A stretch of DNA of 64,000 nt from positions 59,166,312-59,230,311 of the forward strand of contig NC_087066.1 of NCBI RefSeq assembly GCF_963678635.1, given 5' to 3'. This DNA comes from Symsagittifera roscoffensis. Taxonomy: Eukaryota; Xenacoelomorpha; Acoela; Convolutidae. This document shows positions 43,900 through 53,901 of the stretch, one piece after another; the first letter of the stretch is position 1; every line of letters begins with the position of its first letter. The notes below the pieces were generated by a model that had not been told where the DNA came from, made no database searches, and worked only from the letters and a program-made list of their open reading frames with translations. Position numbers and translations under genes: made by a program.

Positions 43900-44675
43900 G
43901 CCGCCAACTTGGATCACTACACCGATCAAATTCCCACCCAACCAATCTTACCTCTCCAATCCCAATAATACCACTTTTTGCTTTTCCGCCACCCGATTTT
44001 CCATCTAGTAATGTAACATCAGGCATGAATTCCGACACTAATTCACACATCTCAGTTTTATATTCCATCTCACAACTCAATAACCCGAATATTGAAACCC
44101 CCGATGAATTTGCCGACTCAGAACCATCCCCATCCAATAATTTTCATAACTCTTCTAATTTTTCTCAACCCCCTTTTCAACCCATATTATCCAATAACCC
44201 TGACCCAACCACTTCCACACCCTCTTATGCTTCCCAAGTTACCCCAACCTACTCCTCATTTCATTTTGACCAATCATCTCATTCTCCAGACACCCCCCGA
44301 ATCTCCCCAGAGCTAGATAATTTTATTACCCTTCAACAACAACCCTACCACCTCCATACCCCAACAATAAACCAAATCTCCTCCACAATAAATTCATCCA
44401 ACCCCCCTACCCCTACACCCTCTTCAAATTATACTGAATCATTAGCACCATCATCCACATCAACTGAATCTTCACTCAACACTAATAGAGCTTACCGCAC
44501 TTTTAAAAGAAAGTTCCCCAACCATCCTTTCCCAGCAAAACCAGGAACAGCCCGTGAATACATCAACCACCCCAAGCATACTAACACAAAAGAATTTTTA
44601 GCCATCACCTTACCCTCATTCCCACAATACACCTTAAACACCCCCACGACACTAACGAAACACGCAACTTTGTAG
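43896..44675 (+). CDS. ORF-D: Ser/Pro/Thr-rich N-terminal part of ORF-D/E
   Basis: The start ATGA overlaps the env stop by 4 nt, as in E1, a typical layout for termination-reinitiation. The 259-codon frame is Ser/Pro/Thr/Asn-rich and low complexity, with LGSLHRSNSHPTN at the start and FKRKFPNHPFPAKPGTAREYI near the end. The last ten codons are out of frame: a one-base loss in a C run near 44642, compared with E1, ends it at 44675. In the other frame the protein continues (ETRNFVDEYV) straight into the ORF starting at 44690. The composition could be a heavily modified or disordered region. No family is recognised. Confidence 0.65.
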   Translation: MSRQLGSLHRSNSHPTNLTSPIPIIPLFAFPPPDFPSSNVTSGMNSDTNSHISVLYSISQLNNPNIETPDEFADSEPSPSNNFHNSSNFSQPPFQPILSNNPDPTTSTPSYASQVTPTYSSFHFDQSSHSPDTPRISPELDNFITLQQQPYHLHTPTINQISSTINSSNPPTPTPSSNYTESLAPSSTSTESSLNTNRAYRTFKRKFPNHPFPAKPGTAREYINHPKHTNTKEFLAITLPSFPQYTLNTPTTLTKHATL

Positions 44676-44689
44676 ATGAATACGTTTTA

Positions 44690-45700
44690 ATGCCCACTCT
44701 CTCTTGGACCTCATATTATCATTTTACTAACCCTCTTTGCTTACCTTTATCTAACACTCACATCGATATAGAGCGAAATACGGACATGCTATATCGACTC
44801 ACTACACCACTAACCGCTAGACAATTTACTTACGTTGGATATAAAAAATCACTAAAAACACACACTGCACCTAGAGCTAACGAATATACACTCGAATACT
44901 ATGATCACAACATCATCAGAGCTAACCAAGATCAATTCTTAGACGACGATCGCTTCGCTAATCCACAAATTACCGAGAAATTTTTCATCAAGACACCATA
45001 TATATTTACACTAAACATCTTCGACCGAAAGTTTGATCACATTATTTCAGAAGCACTAACAGACACACAAGCATACGAAAGTTTTAAAGAACGCTTCCAA
45101 ATATTTTCACTAACCTTTCATTTCCTTGCACCACACGAAAGAGATTTACACTGCTCACACGATATTATGTTGCGCACTAAACAAACCCACACATATAGTT
45201 ATTATCGCTTCATCCAAAATCACTTTGACCTACACACACCCTCTAGACAACCACACCATCGTTTTCAATTCATTAATTCCAAATACACTTCACCATTTTT
45301 CCTAAATTTCACATATTGCATTAAAGATACTAACCTTCATGGTATTCTTCGCAATTATGATCCCATAACCCAAATGTACATCTTCTGTCCCATCACCAAG
45401 ACCTTCAACGCCGAAGAATCCCGACCCTTCCTTATCCCGCACGAGTTTGTACAACCTATAGAAATCCCAATTTTAGAATTCATCCACAACACTAAATTCA
45501 ATCACAAATTATATAATCTAATCCAAAACACACCTTATGAGTTTGCAGTTGGCACTGAAGAACTAACCACTATTAAGGCACTTCAATTGCTTTGGCCACT
45601 GCTTCAGACTAAAAATATCATCCGCATCTTAGCTAAACTACTAACAAATTCCGATCTCATCCACGACATCTTCCCCCACGGTTTTTTCCCCGACGACTAA
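44690..45700 (+). CDS. ORF-E: conserved C-terminal part of ORF-D/E, unknown fold
   Basis: 336 codons; 44690 is an internal Met, since the frame is open upstream and joins ORF-D. The sequence is rich in His, Phe, Tyr and Asn, without membrane segments. Notable motifs are TARQFTYVGYKK, FHFLAPHERDLHCSHDIML, YRFIQNHFDLHTPSRQ, FCPITKTFNAEESRPFLIPHE and a Leu-rich end (KALQLLWPLLQTKNIIRILAKLLT). E1's copy differs mainly at silent positions. Position downstream of env suggests an accessory or structural function, but I recognise no family and infer none. Confidence 0.72.
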   Translation: MPTLSWTSYYHFTNPLCLPLSNTHIDIERNTDMLYRLTTPLTARQFTYVGYKKSLKTHTAPRANEYTLEYYDHNIIRANQDQFLDDDRFANPQITEKFFIKTPYIFTLNIFDRKFDHIISEALTDTQAYESFKERFQIFSLTFHFLAPHERDLHCSHDIMLRTKQTHTYSYYRFIQNHFDLHTPSRQPHHRFQFINSKYTSPFFLNFTYCIKDTNLHGILRNYDPITQMYIFCPITKTFNAEESRPFLIPHEFVQPIEIPILEFIHNTKFNHKLYNLIQNTPYEFAVGTEELTTIKALQLLWPLLQTKNIIRILAKLLTNSDLIHDIFPHGFFPDD

Positions 45701-45703
45701 CAA

Positions 45704-45784
45704 GTAAGTATGAATTAAATGAATATTACTAACTAATTAAAATATTTAAAAAAACTCACCATACTTTATTCATGTTTTCTTTAG
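45704..45784 (+). other. Candidate 81-bp intron after ORF-E stop
   Basis: CAA/GTAAGTAT starts four bases after the stop. TACTAAC, a perfect branch-site match, lies at about 45727-45733, and GTTTTCTTTAG ends at 45784. E1 keeps donor, branch site and acceptor with different intervening bases. It would splice the 3' untranslated region. Confidence 0.62.
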
Positions 45785-47308
45785 ATTTTTAGCCTTCATC
45801 CGACAATTACCTACAAAAACCACAAAAGACAAATAAAAATCGCAAATTTTATCAAACAGATTTCAAAAATTCTATTAATCTCTTACACTTATAAATTTAT
45901 AAATTTAATACCAATGCAGTAAATTCATTTCTAAAATTTTCCCCACAAGCAGTAAATCTAATTATGATGAAAATTTGTAACTTAAAATTCCCCCATAACT
46001 AGCAGTAAATTTCCAAATTCTATGCAGTAAATTAATAAAATGCAAATGCAGTACTAACCTTTTGATATTCTCATTCATTCGCACAGAAATTCTATCCACA
46101 CTCGCACAGCTCGCCCACGAAGAATTGTTTAAAATAATGAATTTCAGTTTCAAGTTTTCACACTCAACAACTCTAACATATAATAACATGTTTCAAACCT
46201 TCCTTTAACCCGGTTGGAAAGGAATCATATACTAAACAAAACTAACCAACGCAGCTTACTAAACACCACAAATCATAGAATAACAGCATGACTAAGAAAA
46301 GGAAACCAACGGTACCCAAACCGGATTAACCCAGTTTAAAACTGGATAATTTATTCTTTTGAAGACTATTATAAAGTCTAAGAAAGAAATCATAAAACAC
46401 AAAAAAGTCGAAAGACAAACCCATACCACGAACAATTTGCTTTTTGGAAAAAGGACATAACCAACAAGACATAAGAAAAACCACAACAAACCCAACATAA
46501 AACGTTGTCACATAACAGGACCCCTCATAAAAACCGCATGAAATCATACTCCCACTCCTGGCCTAACCCACCAGGAAGGACGTCCTGAGCATGCTCTATA
46601 GCCGGCCTAACCCACCGCGCTACATCCACGCTTTGTGACCACACCTCTATTTTTAATAAGAGCTACTCAAGGGTGAGTAACTCTTCAAAATAACCGAACT
46701 AAAACAAAAAGCTTTTGTGAAAACAACTAACTAAAATCATAATTAAAAAATATTAAACTAATAAATGTTTTATAAAATGTAAATTACATTATGCAATACA
46801 TAGATCAGAATATAACACCAAGGACGAACATCTAAAGACAAAACGACCCCACTACACTCGAGAGAGAATGGCCAACCACAATCGATATGCCACTCACAAT
46901 CACAACTCAAAGGATTTAGAGTACGACTTGACTTCGCAGAAAAGGACTTCATTGAACTAGACCAATGACCACCTCGATGTTCAAGTATACGTACAGATCC
47001 GAGTAACCAGGCATCCCCTCCACGCACAATCTCCACGCCATTCCCAAACTAGATCAGACACAAAAGAAGTTCTCCACGCAGAACAGAAAAACCTGACATA
47101 GCCAACCATTCTGAAATCAGATTTGAGTTTGTTGCAAAGACTTAGTCGTTGTCACTAGAAGACACAACGTCTTATGTCTCTAACTCCAGCTTCCTGGAAC
47201 TTCTTTAACAAAGAGGAAACGGAAGAAAATGATGTTCGCCAAAAACCAACGTCCATCATCCATCCTTCGAATCGCAGAAGAACTATTCTAAAAAACTCTG
47301 TAAAACCC
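45785..47308 (+). promoter_or_regulatory. E2 3' non-coding region
   Basis: About 1.5 kb with no credible ORF, conserved with E1. It includes CCAGTTTAAAACTGG (near 46334), a GAAGACTATTATAAAGTCT hairpin (near 46359), the abutting palindromes AGGACGTCCT (46577-46586) and GAGCATGCTC (46587-46596), and the minus-strand tRNA-like A-box TAGCGCGGTGG (46612-46622) beside a repeated GGTGGGTTAGGCC (minus strand). Confidence 0.55.
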
Positions 47309-47315
47309 GGATGGG
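47309..47315 (+). promoter_or_regulatory. Candidate polypurine tract of E2
   Basis: GGATGGG lies directly before the 3' LTR, where plus-strand synthesis is primed. It is short and contains a T, so the assignment rests on position. Confidence 0.45.
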
Positions 47316-47725
47316 TGGAACCTGATCTAAACTACATTTTATGATTGGATAAATTAGATATTTTACCAATGTAAAGTATTTAATATTAACCAATCATGAT
47401 CCATCTAACTAACAACCCACTTATTTGTAAGTGCTGAAGTTACTTGTAATTTCAGCACCAGAGAGATTTGAATTTAACTTAGAAATTAGTTGGACTCTCC
47501 CGAGCACTTCAGCAGCCGCAATAAACCAGTATACCCTAGATCTATTGAGCCTAGCAGAGACTAGTTAAACAACCTGAGACTAGATAGTATAAGAGTAAGA
47601 TTAGGATCGGTATTAGACTAAGAAGTTGCACGAATCTATCCGGCCGAAAATAAGATAGCGTGACGAGCAGACGGTGTACCCTATCCGAAATTACTCTATG
47701 AGTTATACACTCCAGTCCTAACTCA
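47316..47725 (+). repeat. E2 3' LTR (410 bp)
   Basis: It has the same length as the 5' LTR and, read base by base, the same sequence. The hairpin is at 47431-47458 and AATAAA at 47520-47525. Confidence 0.96.
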
Positions 47726-47729
47726 CAAG
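47726..47729. repeat. Right target-site duplication of E2 (CAAG)
   Basis: It matches 28803-28806 and lies directly after the terminal CA of the 3' LTR. Confidence 0.8.
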
Positions 47730-50700
47730 TGAGTGTTTCTGATTAGCCTGACATATGCAGTCGCCATCCTGAAAGTAGCATTTTTGTTTAGTCTAATAAC
47801 GGATATATCAAGATATATAATGTATGGCTGATTTATGGACTAGCAGCCTGAAATATATTTTTTAACTGATCCCGCGGCATATCCAGCATATTTAGTTTAA
47901 AAAAATGTGGCCGGCAGCCCAAATTGAACCTTTTTGCACCGCCTGCTAATATAATTAACATACTAGCCCGACTTATGTGGTCAGCAGCATCTTATGAGCG
48001 TCAGCATGTTTGCTGAGATTGACAACGAATCCAAGATATGACCTGTAGAAGCAGCCAGCAGAAAAATCATAACAAAAATAAGCATCTTCATGCAGCCTGT
48101 TAACATACCAAGATATGTGACCAATGGATATAACATACTAGATATGGCCAACAGCCTGAAATGAGCGTTTTTGCCAGGGATCATATCCAACATGTGCAAG
48201 TAAATGGTCACGATATGATGCCGCTAGCCTGAAACGAACACTCTTGCTAATTCTAACTGCATATTCATCATGTGGCCGGCGGAAACAATGGTCAAAATTA
48301 AACAAGTTCACCTTATTTAAATGAAACTGATAAAATAGCCAACATATGTGGATTAAATATTGGCCGGCAGCCTAAAAGAAGATTTATCCTGACCCTGGTA
48401 AAACACGCAGCCGGCAGTCTGCCTTGAGCAATTTTGATGAGTCTGGCAACATATCCTACAACTATCGCCGACATTTTGCTGAGCTCCGGAACAGGTACAT
48501 CCTATAGCTGCGCTGAAATTCTAAAATGTTTTCAGGCTTAGCAATAAAGCAAGCTTATTTCAGATTATTGGCGATATTTTGGACAAGAATATATGGTCGA
48601 GAGAATCGGTCACCACAAATAGGTCAGCACCACTCTAGCTGGCAATTTTTTCATTATATTTTGATTAAAATTTTTTCCAGCAGTCTGAATTGGGCATTTT
48701 TGCTGAGCTGACATTATTTGCAACATATGTCCGGCAAAAAAACTTCAGCTGAAATGAAGAACAAAATTAGCATTTTTTGTTGAGCCTGGCAGCATATTCA
48801 ACATATACGAAATATATATGTATATATCCGAAATGAATAGCGAATAATCTGAATTTTGAAATGAACATTTCTGCTGAGCTTGACAACTTAAGCTTGTTAG
48901 AATTTTAGCGGAGCCTGGCAAAAAATCCAACATTGATACCCAACAATTATTTGTGACCGGCAGCCTGAAATGAAATTTTTTTACTGAGCCTGGAAAATTA
49001 TCTAACTTGTGTGGCCATCACAACAAAAACAAAATAGAGCTTTCTTAAAAAGTCGAGCAAAGTATCAATGATTTGTGGTCAAGTGTGTGACCGGCAGCTT
49101 GACAAGTGCTTTTTTGCCTAGTCTTGTTCGACAAATGATCGGTAGAATATGAATATGTTAGCATACACATGACATCAAAAAGCTGCGTTTTCACTGACTC
49201 TGGTAAGTTATCGAACAGTTATGGCCTCACTTGAACAGCCTTCTGAAGCAATCTATTTATGAAGCTGAGCCTGAAAATTAATTCAAGAATGAAAAATCCA
49301 ACATGTATGGTAATTATCTGAAATGAGCTGTATTGCTGGGCCTGACGCCATTAGGTTATTGCATTTTAGTTAACTCTAGCAACAAATGCACTATATATTT
49401 CCAAGATATGAGACGGGCAGCCTTATAGGTTTTTTTTGAGCCTGACAGTATATCCACCGTATATGGTCAAAATATGTGACCGGCATACTGAAACGTGTAG
49501 TTTTTGTGAGTCGGACAGTATCTCCAACATCTCCAAAAAGTCTGCAGAAGCATGGTAAAAATATTGAGCTTTCCCACTGAGCCTGGCAATGTATCGATCA
49601 TTTGTGGTAAACGGCCGGCAGCTTGATATATATGCCTTTTTGTTTAGTCTGGCATTTCATTCAACAAATGGCCGGCAGAATCAGTCTGGCAATGTAACCC
49701 AACAATTGTGGTTATAAATGGGGCCGGCAGTCTGAATTGTGATTTTTTGCTGAGCTGACCTTTGACGCAATATATCGCCGGCAGAATAGGACACCTGAAA
49801 CATGGTAACCAAAAATGTAATTTTTTTCTGAGCCTTGCAACATAAACAACATTTGAGCCAACATATGTGGCCAACAGCTTAGAATTACCATTTTAGCTGG
49901 AAAAATTTCCATTATGCGTGGTAAAAGTTTGTGGCCAGCAGTCTGAACAGTGCACTGTTGCTTAGCTGACATTACATGCAACCCTTGGCCGACAGAAAAG
50001 GTCAGCTGAAGTATGATAACATAGTATGAGCATTGTTCTCTGAACCTGGCGATATATCTAACATATGAGCCGTTGCATGTGACCAGCGGTCTGAAATTAC
50101 CAATGTAGCCTGGCCTGACAATAAATTGAATAAATATCATAAGTGCCTGTCATTTGTTAAATAAAACTTCAGACTATGCAAATAGCAGGTATCAAGCTGC
50201 CGACCACACGTTTTACCACAAACTATTGATACATTGCCCGGCTCAGTATGAATTCTACAGGTCATATGATAGAGATATTGTCAGAACTACAAAAAAAGCA
50301 TATTTCAGGCTGCGGTCTATTTATTTTGCTACTTATACATACATAAGAAATTAAGCATTTAGCTGAGCCTAGCACCAAATTCAAAATGTATATCAGATAT
50401 ATCAAACAATTAGGATCGGTATTTGAAATGATTTTTTTAAACTAAAGCTGACAAAATATCCAAGAAGTGTGGCCAACATACGTGGCCCACAGCCTGAAAT
50501 ATGCACTTTTGGTGAATAATTATCAAAAATGTATCGCCGAAAAATCTGAAATGAGCGTTTTTGTTGAGCTTGACAACTTCAGTACTTAAACATTTTAGCT
50601 GAGGCTGACACTAAATCCACTATGTATATCCTTTATATCCCACAAATATGACCGGCATTCAAACTGAGTTTCTTTTCAACTAAATCAGGCAATATTTCTA

Positions 50701-51792
50701 ACATGTTTAGCCAACATATATCGCCCAACCCATGAAAAATAGATTTTTGTAGCCAAGCATTTTTGTAGCCTGGCAAAGTATCTAGCGATTGTAGCCAAAA
50801 AAGAGAGTCTGGTTTGTACATTTTGCTGAGCCTGGCAACGCATTGAACTAATGTGCCATCATATCTGACCAGAAGGCTGAAGTTGCTTATGAAGCTGAGC
50901 CTGGAAATTAATTCAAAAATAAAGAATCCGACATGTATGGTAACTATCTGAAATGAGCTGTTTTGCTGGGCCTGACACCATTAGATCATTGCATTTTAGC
51001 TAACCCTAGCAACAAATGCACGATATATTTCCCACATATGTGACGGGCATCCTGAAACTAGTTTTTTATTGAGCCTGACAGTATATCCAACATATATGGT
51101 CAATGTGGACGGCATACTTAAATGTGTACTTTTTGTGAGTCGGACAATATCTCCAACATATGGCCTGTAGAAAAACTCAGCAGAAACATGGTAACAACGA
51201 GGAGCTTTGCTAATGAGCCTGGCAGTGTATCGATCATTTGTGGTAAACCTTGCGGCCAGCAGCTTGATATATATATGCCTTTTTGTTTAGTCTGGCATTT
51301 CATTCAACAAATGGCCGACAGAATCAGTCTGGCAATGTATCCAACACTTGTGGCTTTTAATGGGGCCACCATTCTGAATTGTGTTTTTTTTTGGTGAGCT
51401 GACATTAGACGCAACAATCGCCGGCAGAATGACAGCTGAAACATGGTAACAAAAAAGATCATTTTTTGCCGAGCCTGGCAACATATCCAAGATATGGGCA
51501 ACCTTATGTGAAAGGCAGGCTGAAATTAACAATGTTATAAATGTAACTGAGCCTGACTGTAACTCCAACCGATATATCCAATATATTAGGCCAATAATAA
51601 GAAATGAGCAATTTTGCCGAGCCTGATATCATATCTAACGATTTACCGGAATAATTAGCAAGCATTAATATGATAACAAAAATTAATTTTTTTATTGAGC
51701 CCGTTAATATAACACAAGCTACATATTTTGTCAATAAAGGTGGCCGGCAAGCTGAGACGAGAATTTTGGCATAGACTTGCCTTATATCCAGT
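47726..51792. repeat. Diverged tandem satellite with ~1.6-kb higher-order repeat
   Basis: Variants of TGAGCCTGGCAACATATCCA, ATATGTGGCCGGCAGCCTGA and AATGAGCATTTTTGCTGAGC recur about every 60-70 bases through the 4 kb. A longer repeat is superimposed: 49250-49840 closely matches 50883-51470 at an offset of about 1,633, including TAATTCAAGAATG/AATTCAAAAATA and TATATGCCTTTTTGTTTAGT blocks. Short minus-strand frames repeat a LDMLPGSAKN-like peptide, but frames are not maintained between units, so I see no gene. Confidence 0.7.
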
Positions 51793-52158
51793 TGAAACCA
51801 GTTCTAAACTAGTATTTATAGACCAATAATAATTATGATGGAATACTTCTATAAAGTATTTATAACTAACCAATCATGTTCCATCTCTAAGAATTACACT
51901 TATTTGTAAGTGCTGAAACTACTTGTAGTTTCAGCACCAGAGCAATTAAAATTAAACTTTGAATACAGTTGTTCTCCTTCTGGATAAACTCCAAAAACTA
52001 GATCTATTGAGACTAGGAGATTTAAGAGTAAGATTAAGATCGGTATTAGACTAAGAAGTTGCACGAATCTATCCGGCCGAAAATAAGATAGCGTGACGAG
52101 CAGACGGTGTACCCTATCTGAAATTACTCTATGAGTATAACCAATAGGTCATTATTCA
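51793..52158 (+). repeat. E3 5' LTR (366 bp)
   Basis: It begins TGAAACC and ends ATTCA before TC and the primer-binding site. It shares with E2 the TTATTTGTAAGTGCTGAA hairpin region (51910-51937, perfectly paired with changed bases) and the long block from GTAAGATTAAGATCGG to the end; the middle is shortened. Confidence 0.85.
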
Positions 52159-52160
52159 TC

Positions 52161-52178
52161 TGGTGCGACAAAAAGTCT
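52161..52178 (+). promoter_or_regulatory. E3 primer-binding site
   Basis: TGGTGCGAC two bases after the LTR matches E1 and E2, with later bases diverged. Confidence 0.65.
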
Positions 52179-52250
52179 CTAACAAGATCTTAACTAATTT
52201 AGATTAGGAAAACATAGATCTTAGAATTAGACAATTACAAGATTGCAAAA

Positions 52251-52436
52251 ATGCTAGACGGAATAGATAATTCAATAGAAATGTCTCTACGTCTCAATAA
52301 GCTTACGCCAAATTTTCAAACAAAACCAGAAGCGCCAGGTATTGAAAAAAGACTGTGGTGCGAAAAAAAAATCAGGAATCGGACTACTCTGCTACATGAT
52401 AGTACGACGGAAAGCGGAACAATTTTTTGTATTTAG
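52251..52436 (+). pseudogene. ORF0 remnant
   Basis: The frame keeps the start and EMSLRLNKL, then PGIEKRL, but is frameshifted near 52350 relative to E1/E2 so the hydrophobic C-terminus (FVFRILYAVNLN-like) is read in another frame beyond. The intact gene would be about 77 codons. Its persistence at the same leader position in this old copy supports ORF0 as an ancestral feature of the family. Confidence 0.5.
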
Positions 52437-53460
52437 AATACTTTATGCAGTAAATTTAAATTATCATTTACTGACATGTAAATAATTTGAAAAAAAAATC
52501 CTTCAACAACCTAACTGGTGCTAAACCTACTATCTATACAATAAAGACTGATAAAAAGTGCACAAGTCGTTCCCCCAAAATCTGCAGCAAATGAAATTTT
52601 TTCAATAAATAATTTTTTGAATCTGAAATACAAAAATTAATTAGTACAAAATTCATTGTTAGTTTTATAAATTAACTGATTTTCGTCATACCAGCTTCAT
52701 CACTTGAAACATAAAAACAAAAATTCAAAAAGCTAATATCATCAAAACCATAACTTTAAAATGTTTTAACTCAGAACTTTTAAATTAAAACTTATCAAGG
52801 CTTAGCCTTGCTTTCAATATCCCACTTTTCTTGAATCAACAGATCATCAAGGCTCACCTTAGATCTTTCATTTTAAGTCAAACCTAAACTTAGTTTGTTT
52901 TATTTTTGATCATCAAGGCTTTCCTTGGATCAAATCAGAACAATTTTGTTCTCCCCCTCCCATAATTTCAAAACTTTCTAACGACCTCAAACGTCGATTT
53001 ACTACCCAACCCTTATAAACGAGCCAGGGTTAATAGAAATTTTGTAAAAACTAACCATTTAATTAAGCTAAACAGTGAAGAGTTTCGGTTACTAATCCTT
53101 CACTTGAGCCCTTCCTCTTAGATGACCCAGTCTAAAACCCGTAACAAATTAGTAAGTCATAAATTAGTATCTAATGATCTATTTGTGTTCTAATTATACT
53201 TGAACCGTGTGGATTGATTTACTATTCTCCAAACCTCGATCACAAATCACAGCTTCTAGGTAAGATTAAGTAGGAAACTCATAGATTAAAACTTATTCAC
53301 GAGAGAGTAAAGGGTCATTCTAACGAAGTGATTTACTCTCTCTCCAACTCGTCAACCTCGACAATCTAATTCCCAAGTTAAGATAACCACACAAAAACCC
53401 TATGGACTAACAGTTCAGGAAATTAAAATTCCCAGTATTGCATCCATCATCATAAACCTT
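52437..53460 (+). promoter_or_regulatory. E3 structured 5' leader
   Basis: There are three GATC/CAAGG hairpin copies (52796-52810, 52842-52865, 52908-52931), the CGAC-CTCAAA-CGTCG hairpin (52982-52996), the GTGAAG/CTTCAC hairpin (53075-53103), a donor match CTAG/GTAAGATT (GT at 53270-53271) and an 11-bp stem GAGAGAGTAAA with TTTACTCTCTC (53301-53343). No ORF is supported. Confidence 0.6.
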
Positions 53461-53901
53461 ATGTCAAGAGATAATCTAGGTAGTAAACAAACAATCGTAT
53501 TACATAATTGTTTAATTAAAACGAAAGATACGACCTTGTAACTACACCACACAGACAAACAAAAGGATATATTAGTCAAAAAGACAAACACGAAAAAAGA
53601 CAATATCATAACAAAACAAAAACAGTTTATAAAGAAAAAAGATTTTCAAAACAAAGAAACGCAGTCTCAGAATCAGAAACAAACACGATGCAGGAACTTC
53701 AAGATTTGAAAGATTCGACAATTTAAAATAACTCGATATACGACCAAATATATTTTTCCTACTCAGAAGCTACAACACCATCATCGATAAAAAGAAAACG
53801 CAAAAAAAGCCATATATCAACAGACCAATACGTCTATATAATTGGAATCAACCAATAAGACATATTGAACGTTACACACTAACAGTTTTACAATACAAAA
53901 C
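53461..53901 (+). pseudogene. ORF1 remnant
   Basis: It starts MSRDNLGSKQTIVLHNC, matching E2 ORF1, then loses frame within 60 bases. Pieces corresponding to the Lys/Arg-rich stretch, the SESETN region and the WNQPIRHIE segment remain in scattered frames up to the gag start. No product is expected. Confidence 0.6.

Larger units (their letters stand above)
28807..47725 (+). mobile_element. E2: complete 18.9-kb env-containing Ty3/gypsy-type LTR element
   Basis: It starts TG and ends CA, with 410-bp LTRs at both ends that I read as identical and a 4-bp CAAG target duplication. It carries ORF0, ORF1, a single-frame Gag-Pol, ORF-C, Env and ORF-D/E in order. Domain order protease-RT-RNase H-integrase assigns it to Ty3/gypsy-like elements. 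At nearly 19 kb it is far longer than typical env-bearing members (about 7-9 kb). Despite matching LTRs it carries at least six coding lesions: a gag frameshift, two pol stops, ORF-C stop/frameshift, an env TGA, and an ORF-D/E frameshift. Confidence 0.96.

Noticed and set aside
46292-46498. Minus-strand hydrophobic ORF conserved with 26388-26594
   Set aside because: Low-complexity Phe/Leu sequence from an A/C-rich + strand; conservation follows the DNA of the 3' region and no supporting context exists.
49712-50140. Minus-strand ORFs in the satellite sharing LDMLPGSAKN-type peptides
   Set aside because: The peptide recurs because the satellite repeats; frames are not maintained between units.
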